Shown one piece after another: positions 34,701-43,420 of a stretch of DNA of 64,000 bases. The translations under genes were made by a program, and so were the position numbers. Numbering within the stretch: position 1 is the stretch's first letter; each line of letters starts with the position of its first letter. This stretch comes from Streptomyces sp. ISL-10. GTDB taxonomy: Bacteria > Actinomycetota > Actinomycetes > Streptomycetales > Streptomycetaceae. Under the pieces are notes generated by a model. That model was not told where the DNA came from and made no database searches. It saw only the letters and a program-made list of their open reading frames with translations. The stretch lies in contig NZ_JAGGOJ010000013.1 in assembly GCF_018614575.1 (NCBI RefSeq), forward strand, positions 1 to 64,000. Direction: 5' to 3'.

Positions 34701-35142
34701 CCTCGGCGACAGTCATGTGCTGCTCGTCCGCCGCCACTACCTGGTGAACGACCGGCTGCCCGACACCGGCGGCTTCGCCCGTGACGTCTCGCGCTACCCC
34801 GATGTCGCCGAGCTGATGCTCGTCAGCGATGTGCTGGTCACGGACTACTCCTCGCTGATGTTCGACTTCGCGCACACCGGCCGCCCCATGCTGTTCCACA
34901 CCTACGACCTGGAGCACTACCGGGACACCCTGCGCGGCTTCTGCTTCGACTTCGAGAAGCAGGCACCGGGACCGCTCGTCCCCGACGGCGCCGAGCTGAT
35001 CGCGGCGCTGCGCGATCCCGCCGCGGCGACCGCCGGCCACGAGCAGGCGTACGCGGCGTTCCGCCAGGTGTTCTGCGACCTCGACGACGCGAACGCCGCC
35101 GTCACGGTCGCCGACCGCATCCTGAAGGAGGCCGGGGTCTGA
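31717..35142 (+). CDS. GT2 glycosyltransferase fused to CDP-polyol phosphotransferase (TagF-like)
   Basis: About 1141 residues. Domain 1 (about 5-250) is an intact GT2 glycosyltransferase with VDDGSTD and the DxD-type FVDSDD. A middle section of about 350 residues has beta-rich linker character. The C-terminal domain (about 790-1130) is a CDP-glycerol glycerophosphotransferase with WHGTPLK, a LYAPTWRED motif and VTDYSSLMFDF, the catalytic motifs of TagF. It should both add a sugar and polymerise or add a polyol phosphate on a wall teichoic-acid-like polymer. ATG 31717 chosen; GTG 31708 is an alternative. No membrane segment. Confidence 0.93.
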   Translation: MPIRLSVVVPVHNVEDYLEECLRSLAEQSLRDIEVVMVDDGSTDGSGDIARRFVADDQRFTLVSQENAGLGAARNAGIRRASGEFLAFVDSDDVVPPDAYEKMVGSLDASGSDFATGNVHRLRAGGRTQQSPMFREPMATSRIATHVTRHWALLYDRIACNKVFRREFWDRNSFAFPEGVLFEDIPVIVPAHFLARSVDVLHDTVYLWRDRDGSITTRRARPAAVRDRVASVTAARDLLGGEARRRYEASVLASDLMLFMDALPDGDEAYHDAFLRHAGEFVNSVPRHVLDGLALHLRVAWQLVREGRLAELLAFLAFQKKEGRDVFRVQGPRARRAVYPPLTAPLPRGVDRPGPADLPVVSDLTEAVWRDGKLHLKGYAYVRNHPAGERRPRTFGWLRSGRRRVIPLRLRPAGVPEASADSRQSLHSYERAGFETVVDPARLRTGTWNLEVGILAGGIFRRGPLRLLGNRAAPAVHDVRDDLRIVPHLSGNKLRLKAERVVARLTAHRATDGGVRIEGTTTGPAPKALLLHNRHTQEQREVPVVVGPSGGFAADIVLGSSGAEAPRTSAWTVRLVRADGSRVPVAVSRTTAPGQYQLGDPARELAVTRGASGNLVLNDQIPQPLVDTFAWAISGELVIEGAFPRHALRRPELVLQHSGCQEEAVCPHELRDGRFRAVIAPAAVDGPGGELPLAEGRWFLFLRERGESDPARYTPLRLAPAEHAAVPAVEHVHGRDFALDRRYHDQLLLESRPVLAAHERGGVAERRMREHAAALRVGPRRDTVLFSSFDGRQFSDSPRAVHEELLRRESPLEPVWAVRDQQARLPAGVRAVPYGGAEWHEALATARAVVTNTQLPEWFERGTGQFVVQTWHGTPLKRIGRDLLGTPQANRPYIESLPARAAQWSVLVSPNRFSTPILRRAFGYDGEVVESGYPRNALLHAEDRAKVAASVREHLGIPDGRTVVLYAPTWREDRPKGGGRYALDLRLDLAAARAALGDSHVLLVRRHYLVNDRLPDTGGFARDVSRYPDVAELMLVSDVLVTDYSSLMFDFAHTGRPMLFHTYDLEHYRDTLRGFCFDFEKQAPGPLVPDGAELIAALRDPAAATAGHEQAYAAFRQVFCDLDDANAAVTVADRILKEAGV

Positions 35143-35346
35143 CCGTCGAGAAGACCGGGGTTCTGCGGTTTCGAAAAGGTCGGTGGAAACCGGTGCCGGC
35201 ATCGTTCGGTTCACCCCGGCATGGACCTTACGGGTGATTCGCGTGCCGGAACTTTGCCAAAGATCGCAGCACAGTCAACTGTCCAGCCTTTAAGTGTGTT
35301 TATCGGTGCGAGCCGTCGACGTGGACGATTGCTACGTTCGGCGGCC

Positions 35347-36597
35347 ATGGACCTGCGAATGCGAACGAAAACGGGAACGCTTGATGTGCGCCGGGCGAGA
35401 GCCGTCGTCGTCGCCGTGTCCGCACTCGCCTTCGTCGCCAAGATGGTCTACGCGGCTCAGTCGCGCGGTCCCGCCGACGTCCGGATCTTCAACGCGTTCG
35501 CGCGCGGGATCGCCCAGGCCGGGCCCCTGCGCATCTACGAACACCCGATGCCGCACCTGCCCGTCTACAACCATCCGCCTCTCGCGAGCTGGATGCTTCT
35601 CGGGCTCGACGAACTGGAGCAGCTGGGAATTCCGTTCGGCAGTCTGATCCGCGCGCCCGCCTGCCTCGCCGATTTCGTATCGGCCCTGCTCGTATTCGAA
35701 ATTCTCCGTCGCCGGAGGTCCACCGGAACGGCCAGGGCGTGCGCCCTCGTATGCGCCCTGAGCCCCGTTCTCTTCGCCACGTCCGGATATCACGGCAACA
35801 CCGATTCGGTCGCGGTCATGTTTGCCGTCCTCGCCGCCTGGCTCCTCGTCGACCGCCGCGCCCCGCTCGCCGCCGGTGTCGCGGCGGCCGTGGCGGTGAG
35901 CATCAAGCTCATCCCCGTCGTCGCGATCCCCGCCCTGGCCGTGACCGCGTTCCGGGCCGGGCGACCCGCCCTCGTACGCTTCGGCGCCGGCCTCGCGGCC
36001 GTACTGCTGGCGCTGTGGGGACCGGTGCTGATGACCGTGCCGGAGCCGCTGCGGCAGAAGGTCCTGGAATACAAGGGCGGCCGGGCCCGGCTGTGGGGCT
36101 TCGTGCGGTTCGCGGACTGGATGGGCGCGTCCGACGAGTTCATCACCGCGCTGCACAGCGACTTCCACCTCGTGTTCGTGCTGGTGTGCATGGCGGCAGG
36201 CGCCTGGCTCGCCTGGGTGCGCCCCACCGCCCCCGCCTACGCGGTGGCCCTGTCGCTCACGCTGCTGCTCCTGCTCAGCACCGGCTCGGCCGTCCAGTAC
36301 CTCGCCTGGCCGGTCGTCGGTCTCTGTCTGTTCGGCCTCTGGGAGGGGGCCGCGTTCGGCGTCCTCGTCGGCGTGGTCACCGTCTTCGTCTACTCCGGGG
36401 CCAGCGCCGTGCGCTGGAACGACTGGGCCCTGAACCTCGCCGCTCTCGGCTGGCTGCTGCTCGCCGCCGGGATCGTCACCGGTCTGCGCCGCGTGCTCGC
36501 CGAGCCGCCCTTGGCGTCCCCGGACCGCACGCCGCCCGTCGTGGGCCCCCGGACGAGGACACCCGCCGCCCCCTCATCCCCTGTCAACCAACAGTGA
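35347..36597 (+). CDS. Multipass membrane glycosyltransferase (GT39/GT87-like)
   Basis: About 416 residues. Ten or so hydrophobic segments with short loops. The loop after the first helix carries ADVRIFNAFARGIAQ, and VYNHPPLASW is the proline-rich signature of polyprenyl-phosphate-dependent glycosyltransferases. It probably transfers a sugar from polyprenyl phosphate on the outer face. The C-terminus is a Pro-rich tail. ATG 35347 chosen; 35359 is possible. It precedes the bifunctional GT-methyltransferase by 28 bp. Confidence 0.85.
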   Translation: MDLRMRTKTGTLDVRRARAVVVAVSALAFVAKMVYAAQSRGPADVRIFNAFARGIAQAGPLRIYEHPMPHLPVYNHPPLASWMLLGLDELEQLGIPFGSLIRAPACLADFVSALLVFEILRRRRSTGTARACALVCALSPVLFATSGYHGNTDSVAVMFAVLAAWLLVDRRAPLAAGVAAAVAVSIKLIPVVAIPALAVTAFRAGRPALVRFGAGLAAVLLALWGPVLMTVPEPLRQKVLEYKGGRARLWGFVRFADWMGASDEFITALHSDFHLVFVLVCMAAGAWLAWVRPTAPAYAVALSLTLLLLLSTGSAVQYLAWPVVGLCLFGLWEGAAFGVLVGVVTVFVYSGASAVRWNDWALNLAALGWLLLAAGIVTGLRRVLAEPPLASPDRTPPVVGPRTRTPAAPSSPVNQQ

Positions 36598-36625
36598 ACC
36601 CACGGAGAGGAGAGAAGCGCTGGTG

Positions 36626-38200
36626 ATGGAGAGCACACTGGAGGGCTCGCCGGCCGTCCGCGTGGACGGCCCGCCGTCCGGCCCGGGGCCGCGGATCGGC
36701 GTCCTGGTGGTGGCGTACAACGCCGAGGCCACGCTGGAGAAGACGCTCGACCGCATCCCGAAGGACTTCCGGTCCCGCATCGCCGAGATCCTCATCCTCG
36801 ACGACGCGAGCAGCGACGAGACGTTCACCGCAGGCTGCCGCTGGTCCCAGCTGGAGGGCATGCCGCCGACCGTCGTCATGCGGCACACCAAGAACCTCGG
36901 CTACGGAGGCAACCAGAAGGCGGGCTACGCCCTGGCCGCCGCACGCGGACTCGACATCGTCGTCCTGCTGCACGGCGACGGCCAGTACGCCCCCGAACTG
37001 CTGCCCGAGATGATCGCCCCCATCGAGAGCGGCGAGTGCGAGGCCGTGTTCGGCTCCCGGATGATGGACCCGGGCAGCGCCCTGCGGGGCGGCATGCCGT
37101 TCTACAAGTGGCTCGGCAACCGTGTCCTCACCCGCTTCGAGAACGCGCTGCTCGGCTCCCGGCTCAGCGAATTCCACTCCGGCTACCGCGCCTACAGCGT
37201 CGCCGCGCTGCGCCGGCTGCCCATCGACCGCAATACCGACGCCTTCGACTTCGACACCCAGATCATCGTCCAGATGATCGACGCGGGCATGCGGATCCGG
37301 GAGATCCCCATCCCCACGTACTACGGCGACGAGATCTGCTACGTCAACGGCATGCGCTACGCCAAGGACGTGGTCAAGGACGTCCTCGAATACCGGCTCG
37401 CGCTCAAGGGCTTCGGCACCTGCCCGTGGATCCCCAAGCCCGTCGAGTACGCCTTCAAGGAGGGCGACGGCTCCTCGCACGCGGCGATCCTGCGCCTCAT
37501 GCGCACGATGCCGCCCGGCCGCGTCCTCGACGTCGGCTGTTCCGGCGGACTGTTCGCCGAGCGCCTCGAAGCGCTCGGCCACACCGTGACCGGACTCGAC
37601 TTCGTCGAGGTGCCGGGGGTGCGGGAGCGCTGCACGCACTTCCTCCTCGCCGATCTGGAGGAGGGCCTGCCCGCCGGCATCGCCGCCGACTACGACTACG
37701 TGGTCGCCGGAGACGTCATCGAGCATCTCTCCCGGCCCGAACGCATCCTGTGCGAACTGCGGGACGTCCTGCGCCCCGGCGGGCATCTCCTTTTGTCCGT
37801 ACCGAACTTCAGCCACTGGTACGCACGGCTGCGTGTCGCCTTCGGGGCCTTTGGCTACGACCGGCGCGGCATCCTCGACGAGACGCATCTGCGCTTCTTC
37901 ACCCGCGCCAGCCTGCGCCGCACGGTGCGCGCGGCCGGCTACGACGAACTGCGGCTGACCGCCACGGGGGCGCCGTTCTGGTCCGTGCTCGGCGGGGGGA
38001 CCGTGGCCAAGGCCCTGGGCCGGGCCTCCCGGCTGCTGACCCGTGTACGGCCGACACTCTTCGGCTACCAGTACGTCGCAGTGCTCACCCCGCATGCGGC
38101 ACAGACGATCATCGCCGGGGAGCACGTCGATGTCCAAGACATTCTCAACCGCCAGTACGACCCCGCCGAGCGGGCCGGTCGCGTGGGTGCCGCGATCTGA
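36626..38200 (+). CDS. GT2 glycosyltransferase fused to SAM methyltransferase
   Basis: 524 residues. Domain 1 (about 22-270) is a dolichyl-phosphate-mannose-synthase-like GT2 with DDASSDET and LHGDGQY. Domain 2 (about 290-480) is a class I methyltransferase with the SAM loop VLDVGCSGG, DVIEHL and LRPGGHLLLSVPN. The fusion suggests that a polyprenyl-phosphate sugar is made and its glycan modified by methylation within one pathway. A GGAGAGGAGAG site precedes GTG 36623/ATG 36626. The 3' end lies 37 bp before the small EamA-like gene. Confidence 0.93.
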   Translation: MESTLEGSPAVRVDGPPSGPGPRIGVLVVAYNAEATLEKTLDRIPKDFRSRIAEILILDDASSDETFTAGCRWSQLEGMPPTVVMRHTKNLGYGGNQKAGYALAAARGLDIVVLLHGDGQYAPELLPEMIAPIESGECEAVFGSRMMDPGSALRGGMPFYKWLGNRVLTRFENALLGSRLSEFHSGYRAYSVAALRRLPIDRNTDAFDFDTQIIVQMIDAGMRIREIPIPTYYGDEICYVNGMRYAKDVVKDVLEYRLALKGFGTCPWIPKPVEYAFKEGDGSSHAAILRLMRTMPPGRVLDVGCSGGLFAERLEALGHTVTGLDFVEVPGVRERCTHFLLADLEEGLPAGIAADYDYVVAGDVIEHLSRPERILCELRDVLRPGGHLLLSVPNFSHWYARLRVAFGAFGYDRRGILDETHLRFFTRASLRRTVRAAGYDELRLTATGAPFWSVLGGGTVAKALGRASRLLTRVRPTLFGYQYVAVLTPHAAQTIIAGEHVDVQDILNRQYDPAERAGRVGAAI

Positions 38201-38237
38201 GCCGGAGCCCGGGCCACCGCGTCGCAGGAGGAAGATC

Positions 38238-38609
38238 TTGACGCTGTCCAGCCTGTTGCTGCTGCTCTTCGCGGTGTTCTCGTCGGCGGGCGGGCAGATC
38301 ATGCTCAAGCACGGCATGCGCTCCGCCGCCGCGGCCGCCCAGCACGGCGGCGGCTCGCTGCTGATGCGCGCCGCCACGACCCCGTGGGTCGTCATCGGCC
38401 TGGTCGTCTTCGCCGTCTCGGCCGTGGCCTGGATGTCGACCCTGGCGCGGGTGCCGCTGAACATCGCGTACCCCTTCAACGCTCTGGGGTATCTGCTGAT
38501 CGTGCTCGCGAGCTCCACCGTGCTGCACGAGCGGACGTCGCTGTGGACGTGGGGCGGCTCGCTGATGGTGGTGGCCGGCCTGGTCACGGTCATGGCGGGG
38601 CAGAGCTGA
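38238..38609 (+). CDS. Small EamA/SMR-like membrane carrier
   Basis: 123 residues from a TTG at 38238 behind a GCAGGAGGAAG site, better than the open frame's upstream ATG at 38130, which overlaps the previous gene. Four transmembrane helices; the motif VPLNIAYPFNALGYLLIVLAS resembles the ArnE/ArnF-type lipid-sugar flippase subunits. With a polyprenyl-sugar synthase upstream, it may flip the lipid-linked sugar. Function is inferred. Confidence 0.8.
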   Translation: MTLSSLLLLLFAVFSSAGGQIMLKHGMRSAAAAAQHGGGSLLMRAATTPWVVIGLVVFAVSAVAWMSTLARVPLNIAYPFNALGYLLIVLASSTVLHERTSLWTWGGSLMVVAGLVTVMAGQS

Positions 38610-38626
38610 CCGGCTGCGGGAGCGGT

Positions 38627-38661
38627 GGGAGCGGCTCCGGCCGAGGCCCGGAGCCGCTCCC
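38627..38661. terminator. Bidirectional terminator between convergent operons
   Basis: A 14-bp perfect inverted repeat (GGGAGCGGCTCCGG at 38627-38640 and its complement at 38648-38661, 7-nt loop) sits between the plus-strand carrier gene and the convergent minus-strand glycosyltransferase. Confidence 0.8.
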
Positions 38662-38691
38662 CTGCCGGTCAGAGGCGAGCGACCATGACGC

Positions 38692-40956
38692 CTACACCGC
38701 CGTGCCGGCCGCTTCCTGCCTCTCCTGGGGCTCCTCCTTCTGCTGCGCCGCCTGGCGGGGCAGCGCCACCGCGCCGCCCCGCTCCTCCGGCGGCGCCACC
38801 GGCAGCAGCTCGCGCTCACCCAGCAGCACGTGCCGCACCACGCGCTCGGCCGCCCGGCCGTCGTCGAACGGGCAGAACCGGGCCCGGAAGGCGGCGCGCA
38901 GTTCGGCGTTCGCCGCGCTGTTCCAGGTGCCGTCCGTGAAGACTCGGATCAGCTCGTCGGTGCTGCGGGTCACCGCGCCGGGGGTGTCCCCCGGCGCCCC
39001 GGACAGCAGGTCGAAGCAGACGCCCCGCACCGCGCTGTAGATCTCCCAGTCGGGGGCGTGGATCACGATGGGCCGGTCCAGGTTGGCGTAGTCGAACATC
39101 ACGGAGGAGTAGTCCGTGACCAGGGCGTCCGCCGCCAGGCACAGCTCCTCGGTGCTCGGATGGCCGGAGACGTCCACGATGCCCGGCAGCACGCCGAGGC
39201 CGCTGCCGTCGTGGAAGTAGTGGGCCCGGATCAGCAGCACGGTGTCCTCGCCCAGCTCCCGCGCGACCCGGGACAGGTCGAGCCGGCAGGTGTAGCCGCG
39301 CTCGTGGTCGCGGAACGTCGGGGCGTACAGCACGGCGCGCTGCTCCGGGCGGATGCCCAGCGAGGCACGGACGGCGGCGACCTGCTCGGGCGTGGCGTTC
39401 ACCAGAACGTCGTTGCGCGGATAGCCGGTTTCCAGATGGCGCACCGCGCTCGGATAGGCGCTCGTCCACGCCTCGGTGGAGTGCGGATTGGACGACAGGC
39501 TGACGTCCCAGCGGTCCACCCGGTGCAGCAGGTCCTTGAAGTTGAGGCCCTGTGCGGCCGCCGGGTAGGGGTACTGGCCCATGCCCATCACCTTCAGCGG
39601 CGTGCCGTGATGGGTCATCACATGGACCTGACCGGGGCGCTTGACGACCTGGTTGGGGAAGTTGACGTTGCTGATGAAGTACGTGGCGCGGGCCATCACC
39701 GCCCAGTAGCGGCGCGAGCCCGGCACGACGTGGTCCACGCCGGGCGGCAGGGAAGCGGCCGCCTTGTGCGACACCACCCACACCCCGCGTACACCGGGCG
39801 CCAGTTCGGCGGCCTTGTGGTAGATCGCGGCCGGATTGCAGCTCATGCCACGGTTCCAGTACGCGCTGTACACGGCGAGTCGGCGGTCCAGCGGCCGCAG
39901 CCGGTGCAGCCGGTACAGCACGGGGAGCACCCTGCGCGCCAGCCCGGCCCGCGCCCCGGCCGCCGCCTCCAGCAGCCTCCGCCGCACCGCAAGCGCCGCG
40001 TCGAAGCCGCGCAGCGCGGCCGGCCGGCCACGGCCGAGAAGCCGCAGCCGCAGCGCGGCGATGCCGGCGGGCGGACGGTGTCCGCGCGGCCGGTACTCCC
40101 GGTGGAAGGCGGCCACGGCCCGCACATAGGCGCGCCGGCGGCGCGAGACCTCCGCGTACGTCTCCAGCAGCTGCTGCGAGGCCAGCTGGAACAGCGGGCT
40201 GTGCACGGCGTCGAAACGCGCGGTCCCCTGGAGGGTGCCGAACAGCTCGCTGAACTGCTCGACCACGTCGTGCGGCCGGACCGTGTCCTCGGGCTCGTCG
40301 AGGCCGGGCAGACAGCGCTGCTGACGGTGCTCGACGCAGGGGACGGGCAGCGCCGCGATCGTCTCCGCCGTCACGAGCATGCCGAGCGCGTACATCCGGT
40401 CCCCGTACGCCCCGGGGGCGAAGGACACCTGGCCGCGCTCGTGGAAATCGCGGCGGACGGCGCGGTTCCAGCACACGGCCGCGACCCCGAGCAGCTCCGG
40501 ACGCTCCGCGAGCGTGCACAGGTCCGTGCCGCCCATCGCCGTCAGCAGTCGCAGTGAACGGCTCTCCTGCGGCAGGCCCCGGAACGGCCTGCGGACATGC
40601 CCGAACAGCAGCACATCCGGGTCCTTCGCCGCATCCAGCCGGTCCGCGATCCGCTGCAGCGCACCGGGCAGCAGGACATGGGAGCCCTCCAGGAACAGCA
40701 GGTAGTCGCCCGTCGCACGCTCGGCGCCCGCGGTGCGGCGGCCGTCCGAGCCCGCCGGTTCGGCGAGGTGCACGGCGCGCACGCGGGAATCGCGGGCGGC
40801 GATCTCGTCGAGCAACTGCCCCGAGCCGTCCGGCGATCCGTCGGCGACCCCGATGATCTCGATATCGGCGAACGACTGGGCCAGCACCGATTCCAGGCAC
40901 GCGCGCAGACTTCCGCGCACGCGACGGACAGGGACGACAATGCTCAGGCGGGGCAT
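38692..40956 (-). CDS. Degenerate GT2 domain fused to CDP-polyol phosphotransferase
   Basis: 754 residues from ATG 40956 with GAGAAAGAG upstream. The N-terminal domain has the GT2 fold, but the key acids are lost. In the paralogue encoded next door positions 38-41 read DDGS and positions 90-93 read DSDD; here they read ADGS and EGSH. The C-terminal TagF-type domain (about 440-740) is intact, with HHGTPLK, LYAPTFRD, RAHYF and VTDYSSVMFDY. It probably acts as a polyol-phosphate transferase with a non-catalytic scaffold or acceptor-binding domain. Confidence 0.92.
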   Translation of the reverse strand: MPRLSIVVPVRRVRGSLRACLESVLAQSFADIEIIGVADGSPDGSGQLLDEIAARDSRVRAVHLAEPAGSDGRRTAGAERATGDYLLFLEGSHVLLPGALQRIADRLDAAKDPDVLLFGHVRRPFRGLPQESRSLRLLTAMGGTDLCTLAERPELLGVAAVCWNRAVRRDFHERGQVSFAPGAYGDRMYALGMLVTAETIAALPVPCVEHRQQRCLPGLDEPEDTVRPHDVVEQFSELFGTLQGTARFDAVHSPLFQLASQQLLETYAEVSRRRRAYVRAVAAFHREYRPRGHRPPAGIAALRLRLLGRGRPAALRGFDAALAVRRRLLEAAAGARAGLARRVLPVLYRLHRLRPLDRRLAVYSAYWNRGMSCNPAAIYHKAAELAPGVRGVWVVSHKAAASLPPGVDHVVPGSRRYWAVMARATYFISNVNFPNQVVKRPGQVHVMTHHGTPLKVMGMGQYPYPAAAQGLNFKDLLHRVDRWDVSLSSNPHSTEAWTSAYPSAVRHLETGYPRNDVLVNATPEQVAAVRASLGIRPEQRAVLYAPTFRDHERGYTCRLDLSRVARELGEDTVLLIRAHYFHDGSGLGVLPGIVDVSGHPSTEELCLAADALVTDYSSVMFDYANLDRPIVIHAPDWEIYSAVRGVCFDLLSGAPGDTPGAVTRSTDELIRVFTDGTWNSAANAELRAAFRARFCPFDDGRAAERVVRHVLLGERELLPVAPPEERGGAVALPRQAAQQKEEPQERQEAAGTAV

Positions 40957-41019
40957 GGACACTCTTTCTCGTACTCGGGCAGGTGCACCGGGTGCCGGCC
41001 AGCCGGGCCGGCACCCCGG

Positions 41020-43278
41020 TCAGAGGGGACGGACGGAGAGCGGGTCGTCGACGGGGCGTCGCGCGATGGGGAGCTGCGGTGCGGGCCCGGCCGCGGGGAC
41101 CGGAGTCCGCTCGGCCGGCGGGACGAAGGCGGGAAGCCCGCCGGTCTCGTCCAGGAAGACCCGCCGTACGACCCGCTCCGCCGCATGCCCGTCGTCGTAC
41201 GGGCAGAACCGCTCCCGGAACGCGGCCCGCAGCTGCGCCGAGCGCGAGCTGCGCCAGTGGCCCGTGGTGAAGATGTCGATCAGTTCGTCCTCCGTGCCGG
41301 CAACCGCGCCGGGCGGGCATGTGCGCACGTCGAAGTACGTGCCGCGGGCCGCCTGGTACGCCTCCCAGTCGGACGTGTGCAGCACGATCGGGCGGTCCAG
41401 GCCCGCGTAGTCGAACATCAGGGACGAGTAGTCGGTGACCAGCGCGTCCGAGGCGAGCGCGAGGGACTCGACGCTCGGATGCGCGGAGACGTCGACGACC
41501 CGGTGAGCCGCGCCGAAGGCGCCGGCGTCGGCGAAGTAGTGCGCGCGGGCGAGCACGACGAAGCGGTCGCCGAGCGCGGCCGCGAACCGCGCCAGGTCCA
41601 GGGACGGATGCTGGGCGCGGCGGTAGTCGCGATGGGTCGGGGCGTACAGGATCGCGGTGGTGCCCTCCGGCACACCGAGCGAGGCGCGCAGTCGCGCCAC
41701 GTCGGCGGGCTTGGCGTGGTGGAAGACGTCGTTGCGGGGATGGCCGTATTCGAGGACGGTGCAGACGGAGGGGTAGGCGCGCTCCCAGACGAGCGTCGAA
41801 TGCCGGTTGGCGGACAGGGAGTAGTCCCACTTGTCGGCGTTCGCGAGCAGCTGCTCGAAGTCCATGTCACGGGCCGCGGCCGGGCGTTCCTGAAGATCGA
41901 TGCCCATGGTCTTCAGCGGGGTGCCGTGATGGGTCTGGAGCATGACCTGGGCGGGGCGCTTGACCATCCGGCGGTCGAAGTTCACGTTGTTGACGAGATA
42001 TTTGGCGCGTGCGAGCGCCGACCAGTGCGCGAACGAGCCGGGGCGCAGCCACCGGGTCTGCGCCGGAAGCGTGTGCCGGTGAGCCTGGTCCGCGATCCAG
42101 GCGGTGCGGATGTGCGGGGCGAGTTCGCGGACCTTCGCCTCGATCGCGGCTGGATTGCACGCGTAGCCGCGGTTCCAGTACGCGGAGAACACAGCCAGGT
42201 CCCGGCGCACGGGCAGCCGCAGCTGGATGCGGTAGTGCAGCCGCACCGCGGCGGTGCGAAGCACGCGTCGGCCCGCTCCCGCCGCGCCGCGGGCCCGAGC
42301 GAAAAGCAGGTCCGTCGTCCACAGCAGCCGGTAGGTCCGGTGGCAGCCGTGCCGCATCAGCACATGCCGCAGCCGCCCGCGCAGGGAGGGACGCACCCCC
42401 GGCGCGTGGTGGCGGGCGCAGTGCGCGCGGGCGCGGCGGAAGAACTCGGCGCGGCTGCCACGGGGGAGCCGGCCACGGGTGGTCGCCAGCGTCGAGAAGT
42501 GGTCGACCATGCGGCAGAAGAGGACCGGCCGCCAGCGCGCGAGCTCGGGCCGTGCGTCGAGGAACGCGAAGACGCGGTCGTACTGGTCGAAGATGTCGAA
42601 GTGCTTGCGGCTCGTGGTGGCGAGGATGTTGCCGCCCTGCCTGCGCTGGCGGTAGTGCACGCACACCCGGTCCAGCGCGGCGATCGTGGAGGCCGCCAGA
42701 AGCGCCGGATACGTCCACGGGGTGTCCTCGTAGTAGCCCGGCGGGAAGGCGAGGCCCTCGCGCTCGACGAACTCGCGCTTGTACGCCTTGTTCCAGACCA
42801 CCATCAGCAGTTTCAGCAGCCCGGGCCGGTCCGCCAGGCGGAACGTCGCGGGGCCCTGCTCGGTCAGCAGCGCGGCGCACTTGTTGCGCCGGCTCTCGCC
42901 CGTCCAGTAGGTGCGGGCGTAGTCGTAGACCAGGACGTCGGGCTCGTCCGTGTGCTTGAGGCGGTCGGCGATCGCCTGGAGTGCGCCGGGCACGAGGGTG
43001 TCGTCGCTGTCGAGGAAGACGATGTACTCGCCGGCGGCGCGGGCGAGTCCGGCATTGCGCGCCTGGCCCAGGCCCACGTTCCGCGGCAGGTGTACGGCCC
43101 GCACGCGCGGATCGCGCGCCGCGACCTCGTCGATGATCGCACCGCAGGCGTCGGGGGAGCCGTCGTCGACGGCGATCAGCTCGAAGTCGTCGAAGCTCTG
43201 AGTCAGCACCGAATCCAGGCATTCATGCAGGTACGCCTGGACCTTGAACGCGGGCACGATGACGCTGAACCGGGGCAC
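41020..43278 (-). CDS. GT2 glycosyltransferase fused to CDP-polyol phosphotransferase (TagF-like)
   Basis: 752 residues from a GTG at 43278, giving VPRFSVIVPAF. The GT2 domain is intact (AVDDGS at 36-41, FLDSDD at 88-93). The C-terminal TagF-like domain has HHGTPLKTMG, LYAPTHRDY, RAHYF and VTDYSSLMFDY. About 400 N-terminal residues align with the product of the next gene downstream, so the pair arose by duplication. 63 bp separates them, the same strand and probably one operon. Substrates are not decidable from sequence. Confidence 0.92.
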   Translation of the reverse strand: MPRFSVIVPAFKVQAYLHECLDSVLTQSFDDFELIAVDDGSPDACGAIIDEVAARDPRVRAVHLPRNVGLGQARNAGLARAAGEYIVFLDSDDTLVPGALQAIADRLKHTDEPDVLVYDYARTYWTGESRRNKCAALLTEQGPATFRLADRPGLLKLLMVVWNKAYKREFVEREGLAFPPGYYEDTPWTYPALLAASTIAALDRVCVHYRQRRQGGNILATTSRKHFDIFDQYDRVFAFLDARPELARWRPVLFCRMVDHFSTLATTRGRLPRGSRAEFFRRARAHCARHHAPGVRPSLRGRLRHVLMRHGCHRTYRLLWTTDLLFARARGAAGAGRRVLRTAAVRLHYRIQLRLPVRRDLAVFSAYWNRGYACNPAAIEAKVRELAPHIRTAWIADQAHRHTLPAQTRWLRPGSFAHWSALARAKYLVNNVNFDRRMVKRPAQVMLQTHHGTPLKTMGIDLQERPAAARDMDFEQLLANADKWDYSLSANRHSTLVWERAYPSVCTVLEYGHPRNDVFHHAKPADVARLRASLGVPEGTTAILYAPTHRDYRRAQHPSLDLARFAAALGDRFVVLARAHYFADAGAFGAAHRVVDVSAHPSVESLALASDALVTDYSSLMFDYAGLDRPIVLHTSDWEAYQAARGTYFDVRTCPPGAVAGTEDELIDIFTTGHWRSSRSAQLRAAFRERFCPYDDGHAAERVVRRVFLDETGGLPAFVPPAERTPVPAAGPAPQLPIARRPVDDPLSVRPL

Positions 43279-43370
43279 GGCACATCCATGGGTCGGCGCG
43301 GACAGATGGTCCGAGAACGGCCAATGGGGTGACTTGGTTACGCCGCACGTGGCATACGGGGGACGAACGC

Positions 43371-43410
43371 GTGGAGGCGGCCCGGTTACGGGAAACCGGG
43401 CCGCCTCCAC
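43371..43410 (-). terminator. Terminator downstream of the sugar ABC operon
   Basis: A perfect 17-bp inverted repeat (43371-43387 and 43394-43410, loop ACGGGA) begins 11 bp past the stop of the minus-strand MalG-type permease. Confidence 0.85.
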
Positions 43411-43420
43411 GGCCGTACGG

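Noticed and set aside
35132..35165. A further tail duplication after the first GT2-TagF gene (CCGGGGTCTG then CCGGGGTTCTG)
   Set aside because: Only about 10 bp and G-rich; chance cannot be excluded, so it was left out of the pattern.
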